Shown piece by piece: positions 52,106 to 62,641 of a stretch of 64,000 nt of DNA. The position numbers and the translations under genes are program-made. The notes beneath the pieces are model-generated. The model worked only from the letters and a program-made list of their open reading frames with translations. It searched no databases and was not told where the DNA came from. Origin of the DNA: Microcoleus vaginatus PCC 9802 (GTDB lineage: Bacteria; Cyanobacteriota; Cyanobacteriia; Cyanobacteriales; Microcoleaceae); the NCBI GenBank assembly GCA_022701275.1, contig CP031740.1, positions 5,097,001-5,161,000 of the forward strand, in the 5' to 3' direction. The stretch's first letter is position 1. Each line of letters begins with the position of its first letter.

Positions 52106-53642
52106 TAAACTTGCCGAACAAAGCACCATTTTAATCGTAGATGACACTCCGACTAATTTAGGTGTCCTGTTCGATTTTTTGGCTGATTTTGGCTTTAAAG
52201 TATTGGTAGCTAGGGATGGCCAAAGTGCTCTCCAGAAGGTCGCATATGCTGCGCCCGATCTGATCCTGTTGGATGTGCTTATGCCGGGAATAGATGGGTT
52301 TGAAACTTGTCGCCGTTTGAAAGCGAATGATTTAACGAGAGACATTCCCGTGATTTTTATGACGGCTCTTGCTGATACGGTGGATAAGGTTAAAGGTTTG
52401 AGTCTGGGTGCGGTGGATTATATCACTAAGCCTCTTCAGCATGAAGAGGTTTTAGCTCGTGTTAATGTCCACATGAAGCTCCGCAACCTGTCGAAGAAAC
52501 TCCTAGAGCAAAATGTGTGCTTGCAAGCAGAAATCGAACAGCGTGTCAAAGCGGAATCCTCGCTGTTGAAGCTGGCATCGGAGTTGGAAAGGCGAGTTGA
52601 CGAAAGGACGGCTGAACTTTTTCTATCCAATCAATTGCTCAAACAAGAGATTCAAGAGCGTCTGCAAGCAGAGGCGGGATTGCAAGAATCGGAAGCTCAA
52701 TTGCGAACCCAAGCTCAATGTTTAGAAAAAGCTTTTCGCGAATTGCAATTGACCCAAACTAAACTTGTGCAGAGCGAAAAAATGTCTTCTCTCGGTCAGC
52801 TTGTTGCAGGTGTAGCCCATGAAATCAATAATCCCGTTAATTTTATTTTTGGGAATCTTTCTTACGCCCATGATTATACCCAAAATCTGATTGATCTAGT
52901 TAATCTTTATCACCAAGAATTCCCTGCGACTGGGCAAATAATTGAAGATAAAATAGACGAAATAGAACTAGATTTTTTGGTTGAAGACTTACCTAAATTG
53001 CTGACTTCAATGAAGGTAGGTGTAGACCGGATTCGGGAAATTGTTCAGTCGCTGCGAATCTTCTCGCGATTGGATGAATCTGAAATGAAACCGGTGGATA
53101 TTCACCTGGGTATTGATAGCACTCTGTTAATTTTGCATAACCGCGTTAAAGGAAGGGGCGATAGACCTGCAATTGAGGTGGTTAAAGAATTCGGCAATCT
53201 GCCTCTGGTAGAGTGTTATGCCGGTCAGCTTAACCAGGTGTTTATGAATCTTGTTGCTAATGCTATTGATGCCATAGATGATTATAATACGACGCGATCG
53301 TTAAGTGAAATGAAAGCTAATCCTTCTAAGATTTTCATTCGCACGGAGGTCACGGAATCTAATCGGGTGTTAATTCATATTAAGGATAACGGCCCTGGGA
53401 TGACAGAAGAAATTAGCCAACATTTATTTGAGCCATTTTTTACTACTAAGCCTATCGGGAAGGGTACTGGTATTGGGCTGTCCATTTCCCATCAGATTGT
53501 AGTGGATAAACACGGGGGTCAGCTCAATTGTATTTCAGCTCCCAATCAGGGGGCAGTCTTTATTATTGATATTCCAATTCACCAGAAAATTTTTGCTAAT
53601 AATTTAATTACGATGTCTGAAACAGCTTTGGGTATTTCTTAG
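52098..53642 (+). CDS. Receiver-histidine kinase hybrid, 514 aa
   Basis: An N-terminal receiver domain (ILIVDDTPTNLGVLFDFLAD, LILLDVLMPGIDGFETCR, KP in YITKPLQHEE) is followed by a coiled coil, the phospho-acceptor GVAHEINNPVNFIFGNL and the ATPase boxes IHIKDNGPGMTEE and GTGIGLSISHQIV. The start at 52098 overlaps the stop of the large kinase as ATGAGTAG, which makes coupling certain. It should pass phosphate with or from the upstream fusion kinase. No output domain is present. Confidence 0.92.
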   Translation: MSSKLAEQSTILIVDDTPTNLGVLFDFLADFGFKVLVARDGQSALQKVAYAAPDLILLDVLMPGIDGFETCRRLKANDLTRDIPVIFMTALADTVDKVKGLSLGAVDYITKPLQHEEVLARVNVHMKLRNLSKKLLEQNVCLQAEIEQRVKAESSLLKLASELERRVDERTAELFLSNQLLKQEIQERLQAEAGLQESEAQLRTQAQCLEKAFRELQLTQTKLVQSEKMSSLGQLVAGVAHEINNPVNFIFGNLSYAHDYTQNLIDLVNLYHQEFPATGQIIEDKIDEIELDFLVEDLPKLLTSMKVGVDRIREIVQSLRIFSRLDESEMKPVDIHLGIDSTLLILHNRVKGRGDRPAIEVVKEFGNLPLVECYAGQLNQVFMNLVANAIDAIDDYNTTRSLSEMKANPSKIFIRTEVTESNRVLIHIKDNGPGMTEEISQHLFEPFFTTKPIGKGTGIGLSISHQIVVDKHGGQLNCISAPNQGAVFIIDIPIHQKIFANNLITMSETALGIS

Positions 53643-54202
53643 TTGATTTTAACTTAAGGGGAGTTCAATAAATTTTAAGGGTTGCACAACTATATCAAAA
53701 TCGATCAGGCAGGGGGATATTCCAATACTTTAGGTAATGAAGTAAGAGACGGATAGAAGCCTTCGGTAGCATCTCACTTTTGCAGCCAAGCTAGAAATTG
53801 GAGTTTTGAGGCAGGAGGCAGAAGGAAGGAGAAGAAGTGTTTTTACAAATATGAGATGCTCCCTTGCTATTGCGGATGGGGGCGGATTCACATTTAGGAC
53901 ACATTTAGGACAGTTTGTATTTCCATTATGCAACGCCCGAAAATACACCGGACGCGCGGGACGCCCATCCCACAAAAAAAATCAAAATCATCCCGCTATT
54001 ATGCAACGCCTAAATTATTGCTCTCGAAGCTAGTTTGCGACTAGCCTAGAAAGGATTAACGGACTGCTATCACACTATTTAATTTGGCAACTAAAACGTC
54101 CAGATGTTCCGATGTTTATCGTCTAGTGGGTGGAGTCTCCTGTGCGGTGTAGTAGCACAGGAGAGCTTATGACCAGGGGTTTAGTGCTGACCAACTTTAT
54201 TG
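53643..54202. other. Intergenic region, no supported gene
   Basis: A purine-rich stretch (GGCAGAAGGAAGGAGAAG) and HIP-poor DNA; small frames look like chance. TGTGCGGTG...CACAGGAG near 54140 forms a weak hairpin. Confidence 0.35.
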
Positions 54203-55483
54203 CTAAATTCTCACGGCAAAAGATGCTGCTAATTCCCGTTCTGGTTCCATACCAACTGTGGGTGGCATGGAACGATTTGCTACTTGCTCGATCAGTTGTA
54301 AATGTTGTGGCAGCATTTTAGCTAAACTGTAGCGTTCTAGGGCGGTTTGACGGGCTTTGATGCGAATTTCTGCCATACGGGTAGGATGGTCTAAAACTTC
54401 ATCAATGCGATCGGCTACTTGTTTCGGTGAGAAGTAATCGACTAGCAAACCGTTTTCTCCGTCGCGGATCACTTCTCTGACTGGCCCTGTGTCGGAACCG
54501 ATTACTAAACATCCTGTCGATAAAGATTCAATCATCGACCAAGATAGTACAAAAGGTCTGGTCAAATAAACGTGTACGTCCGATGCTTGAATTACTTTTA
54601 AATACAGTCCGTAAGGTAGCGGCCCCACAAAGTGAACTCGCGACAAATCTAGGGGGACTTTTTTGAGCATATAGTCTTTGTAAGACTCGCCGTTGGGTAA
54701 AGAACGCCCGTAACAAACTCTTTCGGAACCAACGATTACGACGTGACAGTTGGGGCGGCGTTCTTGTACATAGGCGATCGACTCAATGAATTCGGGAAAA
54801 CCCCGGTAAGGTTCCATTCCCCGTGATACGTAGGTGACAATTTCATCAACGCCAGACAAGTCTAAGTTAGGCAAAACCAGTTTAGCACCGGGGTCTGGTT
54901 TGAAGTAATCGGTATCTACGCCGTCGTGGAGTGTGGATAATTTTTGTTGTAATTCTGGCGGAAATTGCGATCGCTGCCAATAAGTGGGCGACACACCCCA
55001 ATCGCAAGAATATAAATCGATCAGAATCGGCGCATTTTTGATTCTAATTCTGGCCATATCGTCAACTGTTAAAGGTTCCGCTGGGTCGAAATCTGCGTCG
55101 GAACCAATAGCATGATAAAACCACTCGAAATAACACAAAAGCGGCGTATTTGGAAAAGCTTCTTTGACAAATAATGTTGGCCCCCAACCGGAATGTCCGC
55201 AGATAATATCGGGTACGAAACCGTCTGCTTTGAGTTGTTCTGCCATTCTAAATACGGCTTGTCCGTAGATGACGGCACTTTCTAAAGGGCGGACGTATTG
55301 GTGAGTCTGCGCGTGGGGTTCCCGGCTGGGGGTAAATGCTGCTTTGCGAACGCCGGGAATGTTCCATTCGGGACGCTCGTTTTTAGTGCCAAAAACAATT
55401 TGATTTTTGGGATCTGCGCCTAAAGCCGTGATAATGTGGCGGTATTGGGCGGGGAAGTTGGGATGAAGAAATAATGCTTTCAT
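54203..55483 (-). CDS. Glycosyltransferase, GT4 family
   Basis: A GT-B enzyme of 426 residues. The N-domain has LFLHPNFPAQYRHIITALGA and DIICGHSGWGPTLFVKEAFP. The C-domain has VSRGMEPYRGFPEFIESIAY, HVHYLTRP-like (VHVYLTRPFVLSWSMIESLS) and the acidic pair ESLSTGCLVIGSDTGPVREV. It transfers a sugar from a nucleotide donor in a surface polysaccharide pathway. Donor and acceptor are unknown. It is the last gene of a minus-strand cluster (62642-54203). Confidence 0.85.
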   Translation of the reverse strand: MKALFLHPNFPAQYRHIITALGADPKNQIVFGTKNERPEWNIPGVRKAAFTPSREPHAQTHQYVRPLESAVIYGQAVFRMAEQLKADGFVPDIICGHSGWGPTLFVKEAFPNTPLLCYFEWFYHAIGSDADFDPAEPLTVDDMARIRIKNAPILIDLYSCDWGVSPTYWQRSQFPPELQQKLSTLHDGVDTDYFKPDPGAKLVLPNLDLSGVDEIVTYVSRGMEPYRGFPEFIESIAYVQERRPNCHVVIVGSERVCYGRSLPNGESYKDYMLKKVPLDLSRVHFVGPLPYGLYLKVIQASDVHVYLTRPFVLSWSMIESLSTGCLVIGSDTGPVREVIRDGENGLLVDYFSPKQVADRIDEVLDHPTRMAEIRIKARQTALERYSLAKMLPQHLQLIEQVANRSMPPTVGMEPERELAASFAVRI

Positions 55484-55522
55484 TGTCTGTTGTCTGTTGT
55501 CTGTTGACTGTTGACTGTTGTT
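55484..55522. repeat. Tandem TGTTGTC/TGTTGAC heptamer repeat
   Basis: Five to six units, read as CAACAGT/CAACAGA on the other strand, just before the glycosyltransferase start. CAACAGT is one of the heptamers known from cyanobacterial short tandem repeats. Confidence 0.8.
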
Positions 55523-55563
55523 AGTTGGATAAAATATTTAGATTCGGCTAAAAAGCTGTGGTT

Positions 55564-57228
55564 TTATTCATGGGGGGTTGGTGCTTTGCATATCCAGACG
55601 CAATCTCGCGGTACTGAAGATGTATTTTTCACGAGGATTTCATAGTTTAAATGAGTGAGAAATTTTTCCATAATTGTATCAGTCATAACTGAAAATGCAG
55701 TGCCGTCTCTGCGTCCCAGCAGGTTTTTGTCCCACTCGCTGGCGAATTTTTGCCACCCTAATTCGCTGAGAATATTGCCGTGGTGAAAGACGCAAATTCG
55801 ATCGCCCCGCAGTAGTTTGGGAATTTGAGTTAGGTAGTTGAATATGTCTACCGGCTCTATGTGTACCATTGTATCGTAACAAAAGCAGGCATCGGCTGAG
55901 GACGGGGCGATGCTGTCTAATGTTAAACCGTTGAGTTTGACGTAAGAAACGCGATCGCTCCCCAAGCGCGATCGGGCGGCTTGCAGCATTTGACTGGAAA
56001 TGTCGGCACAAATTAGTCGATCGCAATATTTTAGCAACAGCGAACCTGTTTTTCCGCCGCCGATACCAATTTCTAAAACCCTATGTTCTTTTTTGATGTA
56101 CGGTGCAATAAATTGCTGTTCTATCAAGGATTCATATTCTGATAGCGAGTTAGCCGCACCGGCACCTTTCCCTATCCATTCATCCCCCAAATAAGCGAGT
56201 TCAGGATTATTATCTTTCCATTCTTGGGCGTAGCTATCCCAAGCTTCTTCGTAGTCTATTTTAGGCGGTATTATTTCCATTGTTTTTGGTTTTTTTGGTC
56301 TCAGAATACACAAACAAAAATCGCTTGATAGTCCTCCGGGTACAGCCATTAAGATTTTTTCAATCTCAAGCAATAACTTGACGATCGTTTCACTCTTGGG
56401 TTCTCCGTCTGAAAGTTGATAGTGATCTAACAAAGGGTAAAGTTCGTGAAGCAACCCCCCACCGGCTGGATTCAAGACTTCCACATCAAAGTAGAATTCT
56501 AAAAACGGAAGTATCAGCTTTGACCGGACTGCTTCTGAAGGGTCTTTTGCCAATACTCTCTCAATACTTGGACTCGTAAATATTTCACTTGTTCCCGATC
56601 TTAGCGTGTAGTGAAAACATTTGTAAATGCCATTAATCAAATTCACTTGATTTTGATTGTATATATTGTAGCAATCTCCTACGTATTCATTTACAATAAA
56701 ATATCCATCGGGTTTTAAACATTTCCGAACACTTGATAAACATCGTTCTAGTTCTCTGACGTGGTGCAGCGAACCCGAGCAAAAAACTAGATCGTATTTT
56801 TTATTATCATCAATCGTAAACAAATTAAAGTCATCTTGATAAAAATTAATCTCTACTCCCGCTGCTGCGGCATCTTTTCTAGCCATTTCTAAAGAACTTT
56901 CAGAAAAGTCAAAGGCATCAATTTGAGTGACTAATCCTAATTTAGCCATCGCAATCTCGTGATTCCCCACACCGCAACCAATAGACAAAAGACGATCGAA
57001 CCGTCGATTCTTGAAATAATTTTTGACTAACCACTGTAGCCAGTAATCATTAGTCTGACAACCTGACAACCGATGGTTTATAGCTTTTTCAATAATTGGA
57101 TTAGACAACCAATAACCTTGCTTCCCAATGGCGGCTGTTGGGTTAGCCTCCCAGTAATTTTTAGCTGTTAATTCATTGGAGCTGTTCTCTTCCCTACGCT
57201 CAGAATTTGACTCCATACTTTTACCCAT
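55564..57228 (-). CDS. Double SAM-dependent methyltransferase, 554 aa
   Basis: Two class I methyltransferase domains in tandem. The first has LLSIGCGVGNHEIAMAKLG near residue 80 and LVFCSGSLHHVRELERCLSS. The second has VLEIGIGGGKTGSLLLKYCD near 386 and ACFCYDTMVHIEPVDIFNYL. The N-terminus NYWEANPTAAIG is common in sugar-linked methyltransferases. It probably methylates a polysaccharide or its precursor. It lies between the GT4 gene and the giant fusion and is likely in their operon. Confidence 0.85.
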   Translation of the reverse strand: MGKSMESNSERREENSSNELTAKNYWEANPTAAIGKQGYWLSNPIIEKAINHRLSGCQTNDYWLQWLVKNYFKNRRFDRLLSIGCGVGNHEIAMAKLGLVTQIDAFDFSESSLEMARKDAAAAGVEINFYQDDFNLFTIDDNKKYDLVFCSGSLHHVRELERCLSSVRKCLKPDGYFIVNEYVGDCYNIYNQNQVNLINGIYKCFHYTLRSGTSEIFTSPSIERVLAKDPSEAVRSKLILPFLEFYFDVEVLNPAGGGLLHELYPLLDHYQLSDGEPKSETIVKLLLEIEKILMAVPGGLSSDFCLCILRPKKPKTMEIIPPKIDYEEAWDSYAQEWKDNNPELAYLGDEWIGKGAGAANSLSEYESLIEQQFIAPYIKKEHRVLEIGIGGGKTGSLLLKYCDRLICADISSQMLQAARSRLGSDRVSYVKLNGLTLDSIAPSSADACFCYDTMVHIEPVDIFNYLTQIPKLLRGDRICVFHHGNILSELGWQKFASEWDKNLLGRRDGTAFSVMTDTIMEKFLTHLNYEILVKNTSSVPRDCVWICKAPTPHE

Positions 57229-57242
57229 TGAATCTTGAACGA

Positions 57243-60200
57243 TTACTTTTTAGTAAAATAAGCTTCTCGAAAAATTTGACCGTAAGTTTGAGTCATTTCT
57301 GCAAAAGTATTCAACGACTCTAACACATATTTAGCATTTTCTGCTAACCGCTGGCGCAAAGATTTATCCTCCAATAAAGTATGCAGTGATGCCGCTAGTT
57401 CTTCTGGGCGATCGGGCGTATAAAATAAACCATTAATTCCTGGTCGCACTTGTTCTCTAATTCCAAAAACAGGCGTTGTAATAATTGGCAACTCGCAAGC
57501 CATCGCCTCCAAAATCACTCTCGGAAAACTTTCGACGCGAGAAGTGCAAACAAAAATATCAGCCGCTTTGTAATATTTCCCTGTCTCCCCAGTTTCCGGG
57601 ACTACTGTCACCCTTTGCCGCAACTCTTCTGGCAATTCCCCCACTAACTCGGCTAATTTATTGCTGTAAATACTCGGACGATCGCCCACAATAAAACACC
57701 TAATTTTATTGTGCCATTTGTCAGACAAAAGTGAAAGTGCTTTAACTAAATCCTGCTGTCCTTTGCGTTCGCATACCGTTCCCAGCAGCAAAATTACCAC
57801 ATCTTCCGCTGCAACACCTAAACTTTTTCTAGCCGATTCAGAATTATCCGAATTTTCCAGTTTGCTCAAATCTAAACCGTTGTGAATCACGGTAAAATTG
57901 TGGTGGCTGTTGAGAGACCAATACCTGTCCCGCGTTGCATCCGCCACAAAAATTACCTTGTAAGGAAAGCGAAAACACTCTAAAGCTCTCGCCGCAATCT
58001 CCGAACCAAACCTGTTAAAATAAGTTTGCCAAGGTTCGCTTTCGTGCACGTTCCACACCACAGGAATTCCGATTTGGTGCGCCGCATCAACTACAAAAAA
58101 GTTTTCTAAAGTATTGGCATAAATTGCATCTATTTTTAAACTTTCAATCTCTTTGCTAAAACTGCGGATGGCTTCATCATAAGCATCGCGCTGATAGATG
58201 TGTTCGAGAGGATTGTCGCGCACCATTACTTCAATTCCCTGCTGTTGGTAAGCTTGACGCAGAGGCCCCTCTGTTGTGCAAAGTACGATCGGCTTAATCA
58301 CACCCTCAGCCGCCAATTTCACCGCGATTTCGTACTGATGCAGCGGCGCACCAGTGAAATCCAGCGAATTGCTGCACATCAAAACTTTGATAGGATGGAT
58401 AGAACTGTTTGCTACTGATAACCAACCACTCTCAGCAAATTCTAATTCTTCCTTATTCCTGACATCAGTTACATCAGTTACATCTTGTACAGTGCTCGTT
58501 GCCGAACTTCCTTCTTCCTTCATAAAAACCCGTCGAGGTTGAATATGAAAATACTCATCTTCTAAAGACAAGTGAGGGCTGTAAAAACTGTCTTTTTTCC
58601 CCGCATACTTGCGTCTAAAAGCCGCCACTTCTTGAGGATTGTCGGTAAAACCCCTAGAAGTTCCCTCTTTGTGCAACAACTCCGCATCGGGACAATATAC
58701 GCACCGATAACCCCGTTCTAACAGTCGGTATCCGTAATCTGCATCATTGTAAGCAACAGCAAAATTCTCTTCATCAAAACCGCCCAATTCTAAGAACAAT
58801 TGACGCGGAGTAATCGTGCAAGCGGCTGTTACCGCAGAGTAATTTCGCGTTACCATCGCTTGAGACAGATAGCCTCGATTTTCGCTGTTCATCAGCTTAA
58901 AAGCGTGACCCGCCAAACCGTGATGCAGCCCGTGAATTACGCCCGCGTGCTGAATTCTGCCGTCGGGATATAACAGCCTCGCGCCGACTGCACCCACGCC
59001 AGGGATTTGAGCGTATCCCACCATTTGACTCAGCCAGCGCGGGTTAATTACTTCAGTATCGTTGTTCAAAAACAACACATATTCGCTATCAACTTGTTCG
59101 GCAGCGCGGTTGTTAATTGCTGCAAAACTAAATTTCCCACCAGGATTTTTTATATGCAAAACTTGGCAATTTAATTGCTTTAAATATTCCAGAGTTTTAG
59201 GGTCGTCGCTTTCGTTGTCGATGACGGCAACTTGATAATTTTTATATGTGGTAGTTTCTAGAGAATCCAGACAGGCTTTCAGCAATTTAAGCTGATTTTT
59301 AGTAGGAATAATTACCGTTACTGAGGGACCATTATCTGGGAAATCCTGGGCAAATATACCCAAATTTTCTTTAGTCGCCCATGCGTGCTGAGCAACATTG
59401 CCGTTAATTTGGCGACGGTTTAGTGCATCTTGAATGGCTTTTTGGCCTGCGGCAAAACTGGCGGGTTTCGCGGCCCCAGATATGGCTGTAGAACCGGGTG
59501 CGGTTCGCCAGTGATACAGCACTAACGGCAGGTGCGCGACGTGGCGAGAAATTTCGGTTGCTCTCAATGCAAAATCGTAATCTTGCGAGCCTTCAAGACC
59601 TATCCGCAAACCGCCTATTTGTTCAAAAATGTGTCTTCTCACGGCGCACAAATGACCGAGATACATATAGGAAAGCAGCAGTTCCGGCGACCATTCCGGT
59701 TTGAATTGCGGGGCGAAGCGGCGACCTTTAGTGTCGATTTTGTCGTCGTCGGAATAGAGAAAATCGGTAGCTGGATGCGAGGCAAAATATAGGGCGACTT
59801 CGCCTAATGCGTCGGGAGTGAGTTCGTCGTCGTTGTCTAAAAACAGGATGATGTCGCCTGTTGCGAGGGCGGCGGCGCTGTTGGTGGCTGCGCTGATGTT
59901 GCCGTTTTCTGTACGAAATGTGATGCGGATACGATCGTCCTTTTGAACCCAGCTTTTCAAATTTTCAGCCACAGTAAATTCGGTGCTGCAATCGTCGGCA
60001 ATGCAGAGTTCCCAGTTTGGATAAACTTGATTGATTACGCTGTCGATCGCACTTTCGAGAAAATCTATCTGCGGGTTGTAAACTGGCATTACTACCGAAA
60101 TTTTTGGCAGGGGTTCCCGGCAGGATTTTAACCGAGAAATTAAGTAATCGCGCGCGCGATCGTTCCACTGATTCACACCCAGCCATGCGTCATATCTATC

Positions 60201-62600
60201 AATGGGTTGAGGCACCACAAAACCCGCAGGCGGCAGCAAATCTCCCGGCGCAGTAAACTGTTTTTGCTGCCGATAAATCTTGCCCAACTGGCGAATCACC
60301 TTCACAATTTCCCAAGGCATCGGCACAATCCTGCCCAGACGCTGTTTTCTTTCCCTCGCCCGCTGCTGGATTGCGGCTGTAAACCTTGATAACTCCTCAA
60401 ATTTATCAGCACTTCGCTGCCAGATATGGTAGCGCCGCACAGTCAATATTTTCGGCGCTTGAAAAGACAAAATTTCCCCGGTTTCTAACTCAGCTTGCAG
60501 AGAAACGTGCCATTCGCCCGGAGGCAAATCGACAAGGGCCTCAAAACCGCTTTCCGAACTGTTAACCCAGTCGGGAAACACTTCGCCGACATCTTTTCGC
60601 CGCAAACCGTAGGCGCATTCTACAGAAGTATCGCCGCACAACAAGCTTAATTTAGCAATTTTGCGATCGTGGTGGCAGCACCAACCTGCAAACAAAATTT
60701 GACCCTGACGCTGTTCCCACACCACCGGTACATCTAACGATGCTTGAATCGTTGAAACTAACAACGGATAAGCTGCCAACAAATGCCATTTACCTCGCTC
60801 ATCTTGCGCTTCCAGTAGCACTTCGTGCCGTCCGGCAGGGGCTTCCAATTGAATTGTAAAACCTGATTTCTTCGCAGCCGGAATATTAGAGTGTGCTAGC
60901 GCTATATCACTTCTGTCTAGGCCGTAAACGCCTGCGAAACTCTGGTCTTTAATTCTAGCCCGGACTGCTGTAGTCTCTCTTTTTTTGTGAAAAACCCAGC
61001 CCACAATTAGCAGGTGGGAATCGCAAACTTGCCAAGTAGTGGGTTGGTCTAACGAAAAAACAAATTTAGGGAATAAGTCGCGGATTCTGCGCTGAACTTC
61101 CCACCATTTTTCTCTCACTTGCCACCATCTAGAAGACTTGATTGTAGCCAGTTCTGCCCGAAAAAGTTCATTTTCCTGGCGGGCTTGTTCTAAATTTTCC
61201 TGAGTATCCTTTAATTTTTCCTGAGTTTGACTTTGTGCTGTTTCTAACTGAAGTAACTCAGCTAACTTTTGCTGCAATACAAATTCAGTCTCTTCAAATT
61301 GTACCTGAGTTTGCCCTAATTCTGCTTCTAATTCTAATACTTTCGCTAAAGCGGTTTGAAATTGCGATTCTTTGCCGGCAAGCTGTACCTGAGTTTGTCC
61401 TAATTCTGTTTCTAATCCGAGGAGTTTCGCTAAGGCTTCTTGAAATTGCGATTCTTTGCCGGCAAGCTGTACCTGAGTTTGCCCTAATTCTGCTTCTAAT
61501 TTTAAGACTTTTGTTAAAGCTTCTTGAAATTGCGATTCTTTGCCGGCAAGCTGTACCTGAGTTTGTCCTAATTCTGTTTCTAATCCGAGGAGTTTTGCTA
61601 AAGCTTCTTGAAAATTTGATTCTTTGCCTGCAAGCTGTACTTGAGTTGCTCCTAATTCTGTCTCTAATCCCAACACTTTCGCCTGGGCCTGGTGAAATTG
61701 TTCTTGCCACTGTTTGAGTTCGGAAGACCTAGTTTTTTGCTGTTTTTCCAGCAAGCGGATTTTTAGCCAATCTTCAAATGGCCAGACTGGAGAACCTGGG
61801 AAATGAATAACTTGATCGATCGCACCTTTCGATTCGCTGCTCAGATTGCCAGCTTGGGTTTCCAAAAGTTCATATAGTTCTAATGCTTCGGGAAAATATT
61901 TTTCTATTAAACTCGGTCTGTGACTTTTGACAATATCGTTGACTAATAAAGATTCTTCAAAATTGTCGCCCGGTATGGCACCTAAGTTAACATTAAATTT
62001 TTCGTTGACTCGATCGAGGAAAAGTTCAGGAGTGTTGCCGATGGGGTAAACGTTGGCTAGGAGACAGCGGTCGGGGAAACGTTCGTAAAGTTCTAAAACT
62101 TTTTGATTGTAGTGAACCCACATTTTTACTGCCATTTCGGGGTTTTGCAGCAAGCTGACATCGGTTCCCCGGCGGTAAAGGGAATCGACTACTTCCCAGG
62201 GCGATCGATAAACACAGATAAAATTAGCTTCGGGGAGTAAATTCAGCCAAAAATCCCAAAAAAGAGCTGTTCGCGGGTCTTTCCAACCCCAATGTTTGTG
62301 AGTTTGTTGATTTTGGTCGATCGCGCGTTTAGCAATTTCCACATATTCCGCTGCTACCGGAATCGTTTTTTCAAACGTACAGCCCAGTTCATCAATACCG
62401 TGCGATCGCAAAACACTTTTGTGAAACTCCACAAAATCAACATTCTCGAAATGACCCTTCACATTTCCGTCGGCCGGGCCCACTAACTTTTTGCCAATAT
62501 CAACCCCGACTTTCTGAAACAAAGAAGCTGTTAAAGACGTACCGGAACGGTGCATTCCGGTAACAATAAAAACCGACGGTTTGCTGTCATTTGTACTCAC
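57243..62600 (-). CDS. Sulfotransferase-coiled coil-glycosyltransferase fusion, 1785 aa
   Basis: Residues 1-260 are a sulfotransferase-like domain (VFIVTGMHRSGTSLTASLFQ as PAPS-binding loop, WGWKDPRTALFWDFWL, FICVYRSPWEVVDS). Residues about 285-490 are a coiled coil with five near-identical 30-residue repeats (LETELGQTQVQLAGKESQFQ). A beta-rich part follows (500-760). Two GT2 domains begin near 830 (ISVVMPVYNPQIDFLESAID, FLDNDDELTPDA) and 1090 (VTVIIPTKNQLKLLKACLDS, FLNNDTEVINP). A GT4 domain ends the protein from about 1405 (VLMCSNSLDFTGAPLHQYEI, ESFPRVILEAMACELPIITT). It probably builds a sulfated or sulfate-related surface glycan. Confidence 0.87.
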   Translation of the reverse strand: MSTNDSKPSVFIVTGMHRSGTSLTASLFQKVGVDIGKKLVGPADGNVKGHFENVDFVEFHKSVLRSHGIDELGCTFEKTIPVAAEYVEIAKRAIDQNQQTHKHWGWKDPRTALFWDFWLNLLPEANFICVYRSPWEVVDSLYRRGTDVSLLQNPEMAVKMWVHYNQKVLELYERFPDRCLLANVYPIGNTPELFLDRVNEKFNVNLGAIPGDNFEESLLVNDIVKSHRPSLIEKYFPEALELYELLETQAGNLSSESKGAIDQVIHFPGSPVWPFEDWLKIRLLEKQQKTRSSELKQWQEQFHQAQAKVLGLETELGATQVQLAGKESNFQEALAKLLGLETELGQTQVQLAGKESQFQEALTKVLKLEAELGQTQVQLAGKESQFQEALAKLLGLETELGQTQVQLAGKESQFQTALAKVLELEAELGQTQVQFEETEFVLQQKLAELLQLETAQSQTQEKLKDTQENLEQARQENELFRAELATIKSSRWWQVREKWWEVQRRIRDLFPKFVFSLDQPTTWQVCDSHLLIVGWVFHKKRETTAVRARIKDQSFAGVYGLDRSDIALAHSNIPAAKKSGFTIQLEAPAGRHEVLLEAQDERGKWHLLAAYPLLVSTIQASLDVPVVWEQRQGQILFAGWCCHHDRKIAKLSLLCGDTSVECAYGLRRKDVGEVFPDWVNSSESGFEALVDLPPGEWHVSLQAELETGEILSFQAPKILTVRRYHIWQRSADKFEELSRFTAAIQQRARERKQRLGRIVPMPWEIVKVIRQLGKIYRQQKQFTAPGDLLPPAGFVVPQPIDRYDAWLGVNQWNDRARDYLISRLKSCREPLPKISVVMPVYNPQIDFLESAIDSVINQVYPNWELCIADDCSTEFTVAENLKSWVQKDDRIRITFRTENGNISAATNSAAALATGDIILFLDNDDELTPDALGEVALYFASHPATDFLYSDDDKIDTKGRRFAPQFKPEWSPELLLSYMYLGHLCAVRRHIFEQIGGLRIGLEGSQDYDFALRATEISRHVAHLPLVLYHWRTAPGSTAISGAAKPASFAAGQKAIQDALNRRQINGNVAQHAWATKENLGIFAQDFPDNGPSVTVIIPTKNQLKLLKACLDSLETTTYKNYQVAVIDNESDDPKTLEYLKQLNCQVLHIKNPGGKFSFAAINNRAAEQVDSEYVLFLNNDTEVINPRWLSQMVGYAQIPGVGAVGARLLYPDGRIQHAGVIHGLHHGLAGHAFKLMNSENRGYLSQAMVTRNYSAVTAACTITPRQLFLELGGFDEENFAVAYNDADYGYRLLERGYRCVYCPDAELLHKEGTSRGFTDNPQEVAAFRRKYAGKKDSFYSPHLSLEDEYFHIQPRRVFMKEEGSSATSTVQDVTDVTDVRNKEELEFAESGWLSVANSSIHPIKVLMCSNSLDFTGAPLHQYEIAVKLAAEGVIKPIVLCTTEGPLRQAYQQQGIEVMVRDNPLEHIYQRDAYDEAIRSFSKEIESLKIDAIYANTLENFFVVDAAHQIGIPVVWNVHESEPWQTYFNRFGSEIAARALECFRFPYKVIFVADATRDRYWSLNSHHNFTVIHNGLDLSKLENSDNSESARKSLGVAAEDVVILLLGTVCERKGQQDLVKALSLLSDKWHNKIRCFIVGDRPSIYSNKLAELVGELPEELRQRVTVVPETGETGKYYKAADIFVCTSRVESFPRVILEAMACELPIITTPVFGIREQVRPGINGLFYTPDRPEELAASLHTLLEDKSLRQRLAENAKYVLESLNTFAEMTQTYGQIFREAYFTKK
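61330..61690 (-). repeat. 90-bp tandem repeats inside the fusion gene
   Basis: Four to five units of 90 bp encode the coiled-coil repeats. They are close to identical over long stretches (for example TTGCCGGCAAGCTGTACCTG in three units), so the number of units may vary between strains. Confidence 0.9.
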
Positions 62601-62641
62601 AATTTATCTCCCTCGCCCTAATTCCACACCAAATTTACTCG

